64,000 nucleotides of DNA from Bdellovibrionales bacterium. GTDB lineage: Bacteria > Bdellovibrionota > Bdellovibrionia > Bdellovibrionales > Bdellovibrionaceae. The first letter of the stretch is position 1. Each line of letters opens with the position of its first letter. The stretch spans positions 167,010-231,009 of the forward strand of contig SXSU01000092.1 in the NCBI GenBank assembly GCA_005793345.1, written 5' to 3'. The position numbers were made by a program, and so were the translations under genes. This document shows, piece after piece, positions 9,433 to 18,848 of this stretch. The notes under the pieces are model-generated. The model did no database searches and was not told the origin of the DNA. It worked only from the letters and a program-made list of their open reading frames with translations.

Positions 9433-10263
9433 ATGGAAACTGAACTTGGAAAGTTTAAAAATCAAAAAAATATAATAGATTATTTGAAAAATGATTTTCA
9501 TAAAAGACATCATAATAATTCAAAATATTCATTAAGATCATATGCAAACACATTGCAACTCAGTTCATCTTTTTTATCTAAACTTCTAAATGGAAAAAGA
9601 AGTGTAACTCCAAAAACTTTTAAAAAAATTACTTATTGTTTGAATATAAATCCAGAGGAAATTTTAAATTTTAATGTTTTCTCTGACGAGTTAAAAAACT
9701 CAAGTCAAAAAATTGAAAGTACCTTAGTTGAAGATAATCAAGTTTTTAATAAAATTACTCTTGATCAACTTCAATTAATATCGGAATGGTATCACTTTGC
9801 TATTTTAGAGTTGATTACACTTGAAAACTTTAATCCTCATCCAAATGCAATTGCGGCACATTTAGGTATAAGTTCATTTGAAGCCAAAGAAGCTTTAAAT
9901 CGAATGATTCGATTAGGTTTTATTAAGGTTAAAAAAACTAATAAAGGACTAATAATATTTCAATCAAGTAGTAATACTAGTATAGGGCCAGAGGTTGCAA
10001 CATCAGCAACTCTAAAGCAACAAGAGGCTTTTTTAAAGTTAGCTATTCAGGCAATGAAGGATGTGCCAATTGAGGAAAGATCTCAAACGTCAATGACAAT
10101 GGCGATACCAAAATCACGATTAATAGAAGCAAAAAAACTTATTACTGATTTTAGAAAAAATATGACCAATATTATGCAACGTAAGGGAAAAAGGGATTCT
10201 GTTTATCAACTCACAATTTCTTTTTATCCATTAACTAAGAAGTTGGGCAAGATTAAAAAATGA
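9433..10263 (+). CDS. TIGR02147 family protein (HTH-containing regulator)
   Basis: This 276-residue protein belongs to the TIGR02147 family known mainly from Fibrobacter and Bdellovibrio-like genomes. It has an N-terminal helix-turn-helix (LRSYANTLQLSSSFLSKLLNGKRSVTPKTFKKI, residues about 29-62), the family core starting ISEWYHFAILELITL, a second winged helix (AAHLGISSFEAKEALNRMIRLGFI), and the C-terminal RSQTSMTMAIPKSRLIEAKKLI segment. It is probably a transcription factor; no target is established. A second member is at 49495-50301. The region upstream carries a palindromic operator candidate, and a hairpin repeat separates it from the following gene. Confidence 0.85.
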   Translation: METELGKFKNQKNIIDYLKNDFHKRHHNNSKYSLRSYANTLQLSSSFLSKLLNGKRSVTPKTFKKITYCLNINPEEILNFNVFSDELKNSSQKIESTLVEDNQVFNKITLDQLQLISEWYHFAILELITLENFNPHPNAIAAHLGISSFEAKEALNRMIRLGFIKVKKTNKGLIIFQSSSNTSIGPEVATSATLKQQEAFLKLAIQAMKDVPIEERSQTSMTMAIPKSRLIEAKKLITDFRKNMTNIMQRKGKRDSVYQLTISFYPLTKKLGKIKK

Positions 10264-10297
10264 TAAAAAAGATAATTAAATATAAATGTTATAATAC

Positions 10298-10398
10298 GGG
10301 GTGATTGAAAATCGCCCCAAACAAACAAGAAAATAACGGCGCATGATTATGTCTGATACAATTGCGGAGCAGTCAGACTTAATCATGAGCAGTTATTA
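10298..10398 (-). repeat. Composite hairpin element (B-A, reverse)
   Basis: B hairpin GGGGTGATT / AATCGCCCC at 10298-10318, linker AAACAAACAAGAAAATAAC, then A at 10331-10398 with TGCGGAGC tip. The left arm has GGCGCATGATTATG and the right arm AATCATGAGCAG, a subfamily I/II mixture. It lies between the TIGR02147 gene and an exported protein gene. Confidence 0.85.
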
Positions 10399-10429
10399 TA
10401 ATAATTAACAAATTAACAAAGAGGATAAA

Positions 10430-11344
10430 ATGAAATTTTTAAGAGTTTTTCAAAATGTAGGGATGGCTAAATTGTTAATAGCAGTAGGACTATTAACACC
10501 GCAAATGGCATTATCACAAAGTAGACTTGATCCTATGCCACCAATTCCACAAAGCAATTTATTGGTAGAAAGAACCACTGTTGTTGGATTTGCAATGGAT
10601 GACTACAAAGGTGTCTATAAATTTCAAGTATTTAGTGATGGGCGCATTATAACAATTGATAATAAACTTAGATCTAAAACATTAGGTACATTATCTAATG
10701 AAAGTATAAATGGATTAAAAAATGAAATTGCAAAAATTGATAAATTATCTCATTTAGTAATTCCCGATGCTCCAAGGTGTGCCGATGCTCCTTCTGTACG
10801 AAGTAAAGTTTTTGATCATTCTATTAATAAAGAAATAATCGTCGGTGAAAATGTTGATTGTTTAAGTTATGAATCAACTGATTATGTGGCACAGTCACTT
10901 TCAAGATGGATTGATTCTTTATTTTCATCAATGACTCAATTTGCAAATAATGAAGCATATAGTGATTTAAATAAAATTATTGAAGGTCAAGAAGGTTTTG
11001 GTTCACCAGTCCCTTGGCCAATTGGCGAAGAAATATATTTTAAACTTTATTTAAAATGTGAAGCTCAAAATAATGTGCCAAATAAAGGTTATAATTTATA
11101 TAAAAACTCCAAAGTAGATACAGAATATTTATTAGTACATGGGGCTGAAGAAATTCTATTAAATGATAATACTGATTATCAACGGATTGGTAGCCCTCAA
11201 GAGCTAATAGGCGGAGATTTTAAATTTTCTATTAATGGCACAGTAACTCCTCGTCCAGACGGCAAGAAAGTTGCTTACCTTACCAAAAAACAAGGAAATG
11301 GAAGTTCAATAACTCAAATTGAATTACTCTGCGAATATCTATAG
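10430..11344 (+). CDS. Exported protein of unknown function
   Basis: I do not recognise this 304-residue protein. It has an N-terminal signal peptide (hydrophobic core about residues 12-27, AxA-like site near ALSQS). The mature part alternates short beta strands and has four conserved-looking Cys (CADAP, DCLSY, LKCEA, LLCEYL) that could form two disulfides in the periplasm. The residues VFSDGRII and TLGTLSNESINGLKNEI resemble a small repeated beta/alpha unit seen in periplasmic inhibitor-like domains, without a firm match. Strong GAGGATAAA Shine-Dalgarno. Converges on the 11358 gene. Confidence 0.7.
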   Translation: MKFLRVFQNVGMAKLLIAVGLLTPQMALSQSRLDPMPPIPQSNLLVERTTVVGFAMDDYKGVYKFQVFSDGRIITIDNKLRSKTLGTLSNESINGLKNEIAKIDKLSHLVIPDAPRCADAPSVRSKVFDHSINKEIIVGENVDCLSYESTDYVAQSLSRWIDSLFSSMTQFANNEAYSDLNKIIEGQEGFGSPVPWPIGEEIYFKLYLKCEAQNNVPNKGYNLYKNSKVDTEYLLVHGAEEILLNDNTDYQRIGSPQELIGGDFKFSINGTVTPRPDGKKVAYLTKKQGNGSSITQIELLCEYL

Positions 11345-11357
11345 TCCAATTTTTGGT

Positions 11358-12557
11358 TTAAAATATTACCGAGATGGAGGCATTAGCGCCTTCATCGGGT
11401 CCTATGTTAAATGAGCCTCCATCGGACTTTACATCCTTATAAACTCCAGTCGTAAATTTTATACTTCTTCCATCAAGATCTCTGTATAAAATAAATGAAG
11501 AACTAGCTCCTAAATTATTATTTCCAGTACAGTTGTTAATTTGAGAATTACGCCCCAATGCAAATTCAGTGTCAGAATCACAAAATTTATAAAAGGTACT
11601 TAATTCAATTTTGTGGGTTGGATTAAATTTAAGTCTTGTAGTGTGTTCTGCAGATGCTACTAAATTTGTTTCTCCATTGTGAAGAAGTTCAATTGGTGTT
11701 TCTAAAGTAATATCTATGGTGGAAGTGGTGCCACCAATAAAAGGTTTTAAACTTCCAACTATGACAGCACCTCCATCATCTTTAGCTTGAAGGCTTATAA
11801 CTTCTTTATATTTTTCAAAAGTTTCTTCTACTGAAGCAGAATCATCACTATAATCTTTGGCTACATCTTTTACAGCATCCTCTGAATTTTCAGCGGCAAT
11901 GAAACCTGTAAATCGTATTGCTTTGATTAAATCAGTTTGGCCTTTTAGTAGAAGAGCAGTTCTAGCTTCATCTGAATTTTGAGGATCCGCTTTTCCTAAA
12001 GCTGATAAATACTCATATAGTACTTTTTGAACATATTTATGTTCTTTGCTATCATTAGTTTTATATTTTCCGGATTGTTTTAATACTTCAAGCCATCTAT
12101 CATGCGCAGTTTTCTCTTCTGGAATATCATCCTCAAAATCATCTTCAGTTTTTAGTTCATTTCTAAATTTATTTGGAGTGCCAAAAACGACAATAGAGCT
12201 TTTATTAACCAAAAGACTTGTCGTAACATTTTTTGTTGGAATAACATTTCCTTTTTCGTACATTATTTTTAAATTGGCAATACATTCAGTTGTTTTCTTG
12301 ACGACCAAGGATACAAAATAATAATCTAATAAAATTTTTTCTTTCTGCTTCACAATTTTAAATTTTGGATTTTCACAAATTTCAGGTATCGAAAAAAGGA
12401 CATCTACTTTTGTGGAGTCATATACTATTTGACCTTGTTTACGAGCTCTTTTTATACTCAATCTAAAATTTTCGTTTGCGCTTACATCAATTAAATAAAA
12501 AACTGAGAAAGTAAAACTAGAAAGAAGTAAAATATTTTTTATATAAGATCTTATCAT
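11358..12557 (-). CDS. Exported protein, probable outer-membrane-associated
   Basis: This unrecognised 399-residue protein has an N-terminal hydrophobic segment (residues 7-27), probably a signal peptide. A beta-rich first part is followed by an acidic helical middle (about 145-255) and a C-terminal series of amphipathic strands that ends in Ile-Ser-Val-Ile-Phe. A terminal Phe after alternating strands is typical of proteins inserted by the BAM complex. The C-terminal part contains one Cys pair (FCDSD, NNCTG). Function unknown. The gene ends 13 bp from the convergent exported protein gene. Confidence 0.7.
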   Translation of the reverse strand: MIRSYIKNILLLSSFTFSVFYLIDVSANENFRLSIKRARKQGQIVYDSTKVDVLFSIPEICENPKFKIVKQKEKILLDYYFVSLVVKKTTECIANLKIMYEKGNVIPTKNVTTSLLVNKSSIVVFGTPNKFRNELKTEDDFEDDIPEEKTAHDRWLEVLKQSGKYKTNDSKEHKYVQKVLYEYLSALGKADPQNSDEARTALLLKGQTDLIKAIRFTGFIAAENSEDAVKDVAKDYSDDSASVEETFEKYKEVISLQAKDDGGAVIVGSLKPFIGGTTSTIDITLETPIELLHNGETNLVASAEHTTRLKFNPTHKIELSTFYKFCDSDTEFALGRNSQINNCTGNNNLGASSSFILYRDLDGRSIKFTTGVYKDVKSDGGSFNIGPDEGANASISVIF

Positions 12558-12569
12558 ACTACCTACATT

Positions 12570-12710
12570 TTAATAACTGCTCATGATTAAGTCTGATCGC
12601 TTCGCGATTATATCAGACATAATCATAAGCAGTTATTTTCCTGTTGTTGGGGGCGATTTTCAATCACCCCGTATTATGAAAATCCAAACTAAAGTTTGCA
12701 TTTTCATAAA
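12570..12710 (+). repeat. Composite hairpin element (A-B-C)
   Basis: A full copy. Module A 12570-12637 is an almost perfect subfamily-I hairpin (TCTGATCGCTTCGCGATTA tip region, arms AACTGCTCATGATTA and TAATCATAAGCAGTT). Module B 12650-12670. Module C 12673-12710 with ATGAAAATCC / arms. It occupies the upstream region of the minus-strand 11358-12557 gene. Confidence 0.9.
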
Positions 12711-12850
12711 AACTGATATTACTTCGAAAGCAAAAAAAATAATATATAGAATAATCTAAGAATTCTCAACTGTAGATATTTAGACAGCCAAAGACAAAAA
12801 TTGTCCCTAGTAAATGTGGGAGAACCTAACAAGTTCACATTATACTTAAA

Positions 12851-14227
12851 TCATAATGTGAAAGTAAAATTATTGATTAGCATTCCGGGAACAAGCATTC
12901 CACCCAAATGTCGACTTCCGTAGGTTTCAACATTTGGTATGAGTTCTCTTTCTTCTGTAACAGCTTCTAGTTTGTTTCCAAAGGCTTCTAAAATACTTTC
13001 GTCAAACCTTAAGTGTTCAATTGGTCCTTTGATAATACCTTTTTCAACCCAAAAACAAGCAAAACGAGTCATACCTGTTACTCGAGCAGAAGTTTGTTCA
13101 CTCCAATTGAGGTAATGTAAATTTGAAATATAAATTCCAGTATCAAGTTGGTTGAGGATATCTTGCTTTTTAAGATTTCCAGATAATACTTCGGGAGAAC
13201 GAACAGATTCATGGGAGTTCGCATGATTGCTAGCTATTCCATATTCTTTAAAACTACGAGTGCTTGTTAATAAATTTTTAAGTATTCCATTTTCGATCAA
13301 TGAAAGTTTTTTATCAGCTACTTCTCCAACAGAGTTAAATTGCGGACAAAGTCCTAGATTAAAGTTTTCTATAAGTGTAAACTTTGGTGAAAGTTCAACT
13401 TCATTTCGGACTAATTTTGCAAGTGCTGAGTCTCCTCTTTGATAAGCATCTTGACTTAATCCGCCCCAATTAAACATATTAATTAGTTCTGCAGTGGCAT
13501 CAGGACTGAGATAGACTCTATACTGTCCTCGTAGAACTCTTTGAGTTGGTAAGTCCATTAATTTTAATTTTTGGAGTGAATCTTCTAATAGCTCACCCCA
13601 TTTTTTGCAATTCCATTTTGATCCTGCAATAGATGATTTGATAGAGAGTATTCCATTATAAATCGAATAATCTAAAAAATGATTATTGGTTGCAAAAAAA
13701 TGGTCAGCCCCGGTTGAAGTTAAACTCGCACGTATAATTGGACCCGAAGTCCACAAGCCATTAAAATCCTTTCCCTGAAAACTATCACATAGTAATTTAG
13801 CAAAGTCAGAATCAAAATCATCACCAGGAAAATACTCATAGGATTTTTCAACTGAAGTTAGAGGGCTCAAAAAAGGATCCTCATCAATAGTTAAAAAATC
13901 TATGCGACATTGTTCAATAGCATTCATTGAAGTTGTAAAATCAAAGTTAAGATCTTGAGCAAGAGTGAACTCTTTCTTAGCTGATTTTTGTCCATTTATT
14001 AATTCAAGTTTGACAATCTCTTGAAGGACATGTGTGGTTTGGCGAACTTTTCCATTATGGAATCTAATGAATAAAGATTTTTCAAAATCAAAATTCATTT
14101 TTAACTGTTCATCGGTATTAATATGTGATCGAACTTTACTAAAAAGTGTATGGATGTATTTATTAGATTGTTCAACATACTCGTTTGATGAAATTTCGTT
14201 TTTGAAATCATTTTTTAAATTATACAT
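12851..14227 (-). CDS. TldD/PmbA family protein, TldE-like subunit
   Basis: This 458-residue protein is the non-catalytic partner of a TldD/TldE (PmbA) metalloprotease pair. It lacks the HExxxH motif but has the family C-terminal pattern: the GIYISNLHYLNWSEQTSARVTGMTR region and the terminal glycine-rich GSRHLGGMLVPGMLINNFTF. In known systems TldD-TldE degrades unfolded peptides and matures RiPPs such as microcin B17. Start overlaps the tldD stop by one base (TAATG), so translation is coupled. A possible link to the peptide gene at 60.6 kb is speculation only. Confidence 0.85.
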   Translation of the reverse strand: MYNLKNDFKNEISSNEYVEQSNKYIHTLFSKVRSHINTDEQLKMNFDFEKSLFIRFHNGKVRQTTHVLQEIVKLELINGQKSAKKEFTLAQDLNFDFTTSMNAIEQCRIDFLTIDEDPFLSPLTSVEKSYEYFPGDDFDSDFAKLLCDSFQGKDFNGLWTSGPIIRASLTSTGADHFFATNNHFLDYSIYNGILSIKSSIAGSKWNCKKWGELLEDSLQKLKLMDLPTQRVLRGQYRVYLSPDATAELINMFNWGGLSQDAYQRGDSALAKLVRNEVELSPKFTLIENFNLGLCPQFNSVGEVADKKLSLIENGILKNLLTSTRSFKEYGIASNHANSHESVRSPEVLSGNLKKQDILNQLDTGIYISNLHYLNWSEQTSARVTGMTRFACFWVEKGIIKGPIEHLRFDESILEAFGNKLEAVTEERELIPNVETYGSRHLGGMLVPGMLINNFTFTL

Positions 14228-15681
14228 TAGTTATGTCCTCCAAAAACTTCAACGTTTGAAAATAAACAAATAGGTGAACGATGGCCAACATTTATAGTTT
14301 GGCTAGGCTCACCCTTTCCACAAAAGAAAGTACCAAATAAGCCCATTGTAGAGCTATCACCAACCATTTTTAAGTTATTCCAAAAAGAAATAGTTTGCCC
14401 TCTGTAGTTAGGATTTTTTAAAGTTTTTGTGATCTTTCCATTTTCGATTTTTTTTGCATATTCACAACCAAATTGAAATTTATTTCTAAAATCATCAATA
14501 GACCACGAGCGATTGGAGTGCATTAAAACACCATTTTGTACTGAAGAAATCATATCATCAAGGTTTGCTTGTCCAGGCTCTAAATTTAAATTTGCCATTC
14601 TATCAATTGGGGCACGATTCCAAGAACAAGAACGTGCATTTGCCACGCCTGGTGCGCCAGTTCGGTACTGACTTTCGAGTCCGCCAAGAGTTCGCACTAA
14701 TTTACCATCCTGAATTAAAAATTCACGTTTAGCCTTACAACCATTATCATCAAATTTATAAGTTGCTAATTCACTTTCAACTGAAGGGTCAAAGGTAACG
14801 TTCATTATTGATGAACCATATTGGAGTTTGCCTATATCTTCAAGTTGAACAAAACTTGAGCCAGCAAAATTTCGTTCATCTCCAATAATTCTGTCCAACT
14901 CTAGAGGGTGACCAATGGATTCATGTATCTGTAACATCATTTGATCGGGCATTAAAATAAGATCTGCAGTTTCTTTAGGGCAATCTTCTGCGTCTAACAA
15001 CTCGATTGCTTCTGCTGAAATTACTCCACAGGCATCAAAATATTTTTCTTCATCGAGAGCTGTAGATAGCGATTGTTGCTTACAATCTGCAAGACCTCCA
15101 AAGTAAGATCTGTATTGAGTTTCAGAGCCACGTTGTGAGGTTGCCATTAAATTAATTCCAGTACGTTGAAAATTTTGAATAATTTCAGAGCCTATTGAAG
15201 AAATATAAATTTGATTATAGGAAATATCAAATATTGAGGAGCTTGAACTTATAATTTCACTTTTATTATTTTTTAGTAATTGATTAGCTTTTTTGAGAAA
15301 TGAATTAATTGAAGTTAATGATAATGAATCACGCTCTGATAATGTACTGTAATAACCTACATTGAGTGGTCTTATCTGACTTGAAGGAAAAAGTGTTGTT
15401 GAAACAGACTTGGTATTTCTTGCTATTGAGCGAGCTTTATAAAAAGCAGATTGAAGACCGGCTTCATGTATCAAATTAGTTGCCGCGTATCCAATACAAC
15501 CACCTTCATGAACTTCAATCATTGCACCTCGAATTTGATTTTGTGAAGTTGGGCGAGGTTTTTCATTTCGGTAATTATAGTAATTACTGGCCTCTTCAAC
15601 ATAGCGAATGGCAACAAATTCGCACTCAGATTTAAATTGATTAACAAGTCGCTTGAAGTCTTCAGGAGTTTTTAAAATCAT
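14227..15681 (-). CDS. TldD-like metalloprotease subunit
   Basis: This 484-residue protein is the catalytic TldD-type subunit. The zinc motif HESIGH (H253, E254, H258) is present and followed by the expected PLELDRIIGDERNFAGSSF region. The C-terminal GQTISFWNNLKMVGD and CGKGEPSQTINVGHRSP are typical of the family. It would form a heterodimer with the downstream TldE-like protein, cleaving peptides inside a closed chamber. Start ATG with AGAGGAA upstream. The gene is first of a two-gene operon, and its length and motifs are intact. Confidence 0.9.
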   Translation of the reverse strand: MILKTPEDFKRLVNQFKSECEFVAIRYVEEASNYYNYRNEKPRPTSQNQIRGAMIEVHEGGCIGYAATNLIHEAGLQSAFYKARSIARNTKSVSTTLFPSSQIRPLNVGYYSTLSERDSLSLTSINSFLKKANQLLKNNKSEIISSSSSIFDISYNQIYISSIGSEIIQNFQRTGINLMATSQRGSETQYRSYFGGLADCKQQSLSTALDEEKYFDACGVISAEAIELLDAEDCPKETADLILMPDQMMLQIHESIGHPLELDRIIGDERNFAGSSFVQLEDIGKLQYGSSIMNVTFDPSVESELATYKFDDNGCKAKREFLIQDGKLVRTLGGLESQYRTGAPGVANARSCSWNRAPIDRMANLNLEPGQANLDDMISSVQNGVLMHSNRSWSIDDFRNKFQFGCEYAKKIENGKITKTLKNPNYRGQTISFWNNLKMVGDSSTMGLFGTFFCGKGEPSQTINVGHRSPICLFSNVEVFGGHN

Positions 15682-15816
15682 AATTAAATTCCTCTTCTAT
15701 TTAAGATTGAAAAGTATTAGCACTAAAATAATCGTATAGACAACTATCTTATCTACACTCTGTATCAAATTCTTCAAATTCTGAATTTCAATATTGAGAT
15801 AGCTTTAGGTTTTGCT

Positions 15817-17070
15817 CTATTTGTTTTTTAATTTAAAATATTTTTGAGTAGAAGATGAGGACCAGTTTCCGTTTTGATCTAAATCTATAGGGAAGTACCA
15901 TAAATCAAACTCAAAAGGTTTAATAAAAAATCCTTCATTTTGGAAGCCTGATTTATAAAATAATGATTCAAAATTTTTATAATTAATAGAAAGTTCATCC
16001 CTTACAACAAGGTATGGTTTTCCCTTTTGAATTGCTATTGAAACCGGACTTAAATACAAAAATTGGAGTAATTTTTTGCTATATATTTTAGATTCAAAGA
16101 GTTTTTCTTTGTTTTGAGTAAAATCTGGAAGTTTAGATTTTAATACTTTTATTAATGCTAATTCATCCAGTGAACTTAATTGGATATCAAGTGCTAAATC
16201 AATATCAGACTCAAGTGTAGATCGCCCATTTGGAGTACTTCCAAAAATAAAGATTGAATTATACTTATTAGTGAGTTTTGTATTTGTAAAAAAATCTTTA
16301 ATAGTACTAACCAATCTGCCAAAATAATTTATGGTTAAAAAACTATTAGATTTGTATGGATTAAATTGGTTTAAATGAGTTCGACTTTGGAAATAATTAG
16401 ATAGAGCTTGTTGTATATTACCTGTTAATTTTAAATCACTTAGAAGTTTTGATTCAGGTTTGTTTTTTATTGAATCTAAATAAATTAAAAATCTAAAGGC
16501 AGTTTTTCGTTTATCAAAAGATTGAGCAAATTTAGTCGTATTTTGTAATTGGACTTCTAATTGGTCAAAAAGTGACTTAGGCATATTTTCAAATAAGTAT
16601 TTTCGATAGTAAATTGGCAATTCGACAGTTCTATTTGAATTTAGAGTTTGTCTTAAAAATTCACGCCAAGTATTTGGATCATATAAATTTAATAGCAAAT
16701 AATTACCATAAGTAGCATCGTAGAGTTCAAGGTGGGATTTCTTTTTTAATGAAGCAACAATAATTTTGTATTCATTGTTAAAATTTATATTTTTAATTGA
16801 ATTAGATTGATTATCAGCAAACCAAGAATTTAGGTCAAGAGCTAGAGATTCTAATTCCTTATCGACAGTAATTAATATTGGATCATAGAATTGGTTTAAA
16901 TAATCTGATTCTGCCGATAAAACTTTTTTATAGGTATTCTTGAAATTGGATAATGAATTATGTGAATTTTTAACCTGAAATAAATTTGAGCATTGAAGAT
17001 TCTCTGCTAAAGACAATGAAAAATTTAGAATAAAAGTGACAAAAAAAGCAATCCATTTTGAATAAAACAT
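15817..17070 (-). CDS. Exported protein with nucleotidyltransferase-fold domain
   Basis: This 417-residue protein starts with a clear signal peptide (hydrophobic residues 6-21, cleavage near SLA-EN). The C-terminal third has IFIFGSTPNGRSTLESDIDLALD, with G277-S278 and the metal-binding pair D289/D291. This is the GS-x-DxD motif of the DNA polymerase beta superfamily, as in minimal nucleotidyltransferases. The first two thirds are helical and unrecognised. These enzymes use NTPs in the cytoplasm, so a signal peptide on one is odd. Possible roles include an exported effector or toxin acting on prey or competitor cells. Monocistronic. Confidence 0.75.
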   Translation of the reverse strand: MFYSKWIAFFVTFILNFSLSLAENLQCSNLFQVKNSHNSLSNFKNTYKKVLSAESDYLNQFYDPILITVDKELESLALDLNSWFADNQSNSIKNINFNNEYKIIVASLKKKSHLELYDATYGNYLLLNLYDPNTWREFLRQTLNSNRTVELPIYYRKYLFENMPKSLFDQLEVQLQNTTKFAQSFDKRKTAFRFLIYLDSIKNKPESKLLSDLKLTGNIQQALSNYFQSRTHLNQFNPYKSNSFLTINYFGRLVSTIKDFFTNTKLTNKYNSIFIFGSTPNGRSTLESDIDLALDIQLSSLDELALIKVLKSKLPDFTQNKEKLFESKIYSKKLLQFLYLSPVSIAIQKGKPYLVVRDELSINYKNFESLFYKSGFQNEGFFIKPFEFDLWYFPIDLDQNGNWSSSSTQKYFKLKNK

Positions 17071-17086
17071 TGTTTAATCCCTTAAA

Positions 17087-17109
17087 AAATAAACCATCCT
17101 GGTTTATTT
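17087..17109. promoter_or_regulatory. Inverted repeat between divergent genes
   Basis: Perfect 10-bp arms AAATAAACCA and TGGTTTATTT are separated by TCC. It lies 17 bp upstream of the exported nucleotidyltransferase-fold gene and 114 bp upstream of the divergent gene at 17223, a good position for an operator. No regulator is identified. Confidence 0.4.
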
Positions 17110-17222
17110 AAATTTATAGCAAGTTTGAGGCCAAAATAAAATTCTAATTGTGACTTTGAATTAGAAGCTGTAGTATTTAAGTAAAGCTATAAATTTAAAA
17201 GTATTAATGAAAGTGAGCATCC

Positions 17223-17804
17223 ATGAGTAAATTAAAAATTATTTTCAAACTCATACAAATATTTTTTACCTTATCAATGGTATTTACGATGGCCAATGCT
17301 GACGAATGTAAAAACTTTTCCACAAGTGATTTATTAAAATTAAATCAAGAAATTGTATCTGCCATTAAAATTAAAAAATATCTAAATGCAAAGAATTCTG
17401 CTGCCTTGACAATTTGTATTCTTGAAAATTTAAATAGTGACGAAAAGTTTAATTATGAAAATTACTATCATGATGCGCACCAGTTATTAGGATTAATAGC
17501 TTTTATGGATAATGACATTGAATTAGCCAGTAAAGAATTATTAAAATCCATTCGTGAAGAAAAAAAAGATTCAATATTAAGTTCCTATGGTCCAAGGGGG
17601 GAGCTTGCAAGATTACTTATTTCAAAAGGGCTAAAAAAATATGTGATCGAATATTTAAGACTGGCTATTTCAATAAGCTTTTTCAAAGAAGGTGAAAACT
17701 CTAGAGGACAAATGGAATGTTGTTTGAATTCACTAAAAAAAGATGGTAAGTGTATTATTTTGGAAAAAGACCCAGATAATTGGATTAATTTTTGTTCAAA
17801 ATAG
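17223..17804 (+). CDS. Exported small helical (TPR-like) protein
   Basis: This unrecognised 193-residue protein has a signal peptide (residues 5-26, ANA-DE site). The mature part is a series of paired helices (LNQEIVSAIKIKKYLNAKNSAAL, YHDAHQLLGLIAFMDNDIELASKELLKSI) resembling one to three tetratricopeptide repeats, so a periplasmic protein-binding role is possible. Five Cys, several near the C-terminus (MECCLN, GKCIIL, INFCSK). It is divergent from the exported nucleotidyltransferase-fold gene and shares its upstream palindrome. Weak Shine-Dalgarno. Confidence 0.6.
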   Translation: MSKLKIIFKLIQIFFTLSMVFTMANADECKNFSTSDLLKLNQEIVSAIKIKKYLNAKNSAALTICILENLNSDEKFNYENYYHDAHQLLGLIAFMDNDIELASKELLKSIREEKKDSILSSYGPRGELARLLISKGLKKYVIEYLRLAISISFFKEGENSRGQMECCLNSLKKDGKCIILEKDPDNWINFCSK

Positions 17805-17920
17805 CTTTTCATAAATAAGGATCTTGGAAGATTAAATCAGATATAATATTGAGTCGTTAATTTTTATTATAAAGAATTTAGACTAACTAATATTTCAATT
17901 ATAAAAGTATCTTTCAATAT

Positions 17921-18592
17921 TTAAAATCTCAAATCAAAGTTGAGATATAACAATTTTTTATCATTTGATTTTATATGTTCATGTGCAATTGAAAAATTAT
18001 ATGTTTTAAATCTTGATCCTATTTCTATAATAGTTTTAATTTTATTAGATCCAATTAAATTCAAAGATATAAAAGGTTTCAATTTATCATTGTAATAATA
18101 AATCGCTCTTAGTAACAAATCAGGCTCAAAATAAGTCTTGGAAATATAACTAAATTGAATTGCATCAGCCAAAATTGTTGTTTCATACTTAATATAATCG
18201 TCATAATTAAATGTAAACCCATAACCAACCCCAAATTGTGATTGATAATATGTAATATCTTCAGAGTATTCAATTTTTTGAAGTGAGGCTTTGGTAATTA
18301 AATTGTGAGGTTCACTTTTGTTAATGAGAGATGCAAATTGGGTACTAAACTTTATTGTTTCAGGACCAACTCCAACTTGAACTGTAGATAATTTTTCATT
18401 TATAATGTAGTTATTCACAAAATAATGTGGGCCAAGTAATCCAGCAAAAAATAATCCCAATTGCGCAAGACCGATTGTAGTTTCAGCACATGATTTTGTA
18501 GAATGGCAGGTGAGCAAGGCTTGGTCAGTTGCAAAACTTAATTTAGGTGACAAGAGGAAAAAAATAATTGCTGGAAAAATTGCATTTTTCAT
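17921..18592 (-). CDS. Exported protein, probable small outer-membrane beta-barrel
   Basis: This 223-residue protein has an N-terminal signal peptide (residues 4-21, FA-T) and a Cys pair in CHSTKSCAET just after it. The rest alternates short amphipathic strands with aromatic girdles (YQSQFGVGYGFTFNYDDYIKY, LYLNFDLRF) and ends in Phe, as in outer-membrane barrels of about eight strands. No specific family recognised. It converges on the preceding plus-strand gene. Confidence 0.6.
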   Translation of the reverse strand: MKNAIFPAIIFFLLSPKLSFATDQALLTCHSTKSCAETTIGLAQLGLFFAGLLGPHYFVNNYIINEKLSTVQVGVGPETIKFSTQFASLINKSEPHNLITKASLQKIEYSEDITYYQSQFGVGYGFTFNYDDYIKYETTILADAIQFSYISKTYFEPDLLLRAIYYYNDKLKPFISLNLIGSNKIKTIIEIGSRFKTYNFSIAHEHIKSNDKKLLYLNFDLRF

Positions 18593-18708
18593 TTTAAATC
18601 TCGTAATCAGGGTTACTTATATTAAATACTTTTTCAGGATTACATTCAATTAAAATACTGCTTCTAGATATTTCTGAGCAACCGCTATATTATATTAGAC
18701 TGAATAAA

Positions 18709-18736
18709 GATCAGTTATTTTCTTGTTTATTAGGTT
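18709..18736 (+). repeat. Fragment of the hairpin element (A tail and linker)
   Basis: GATCAGTTATTTTCTTGTTTATT matches the end of module A plus the A-B linker of complete copies such as 3794-3813. No hairpin remains, so this is a decayed fragment. It lies upstream of the deaminase-like gene. Confidence 0.4.
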
Positions 18737-18848
18737 GTTCATTTCATTCGTCCAGTAGTGAATGTCTATGAGATATGAGTTGACCAATATAGTGACTGGA
18801 TATAAGTCTCAGTTAATTTTTTTAAACTATAGTTGTATTGGAGTTATC

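Noticed and set aside
18762..18848. Extra 29 residues at the start of the deaminase-family protein
   Set aside because: No ribosome site at 18762; TTG 18849 has GGAG and gives a standard signal peptide.
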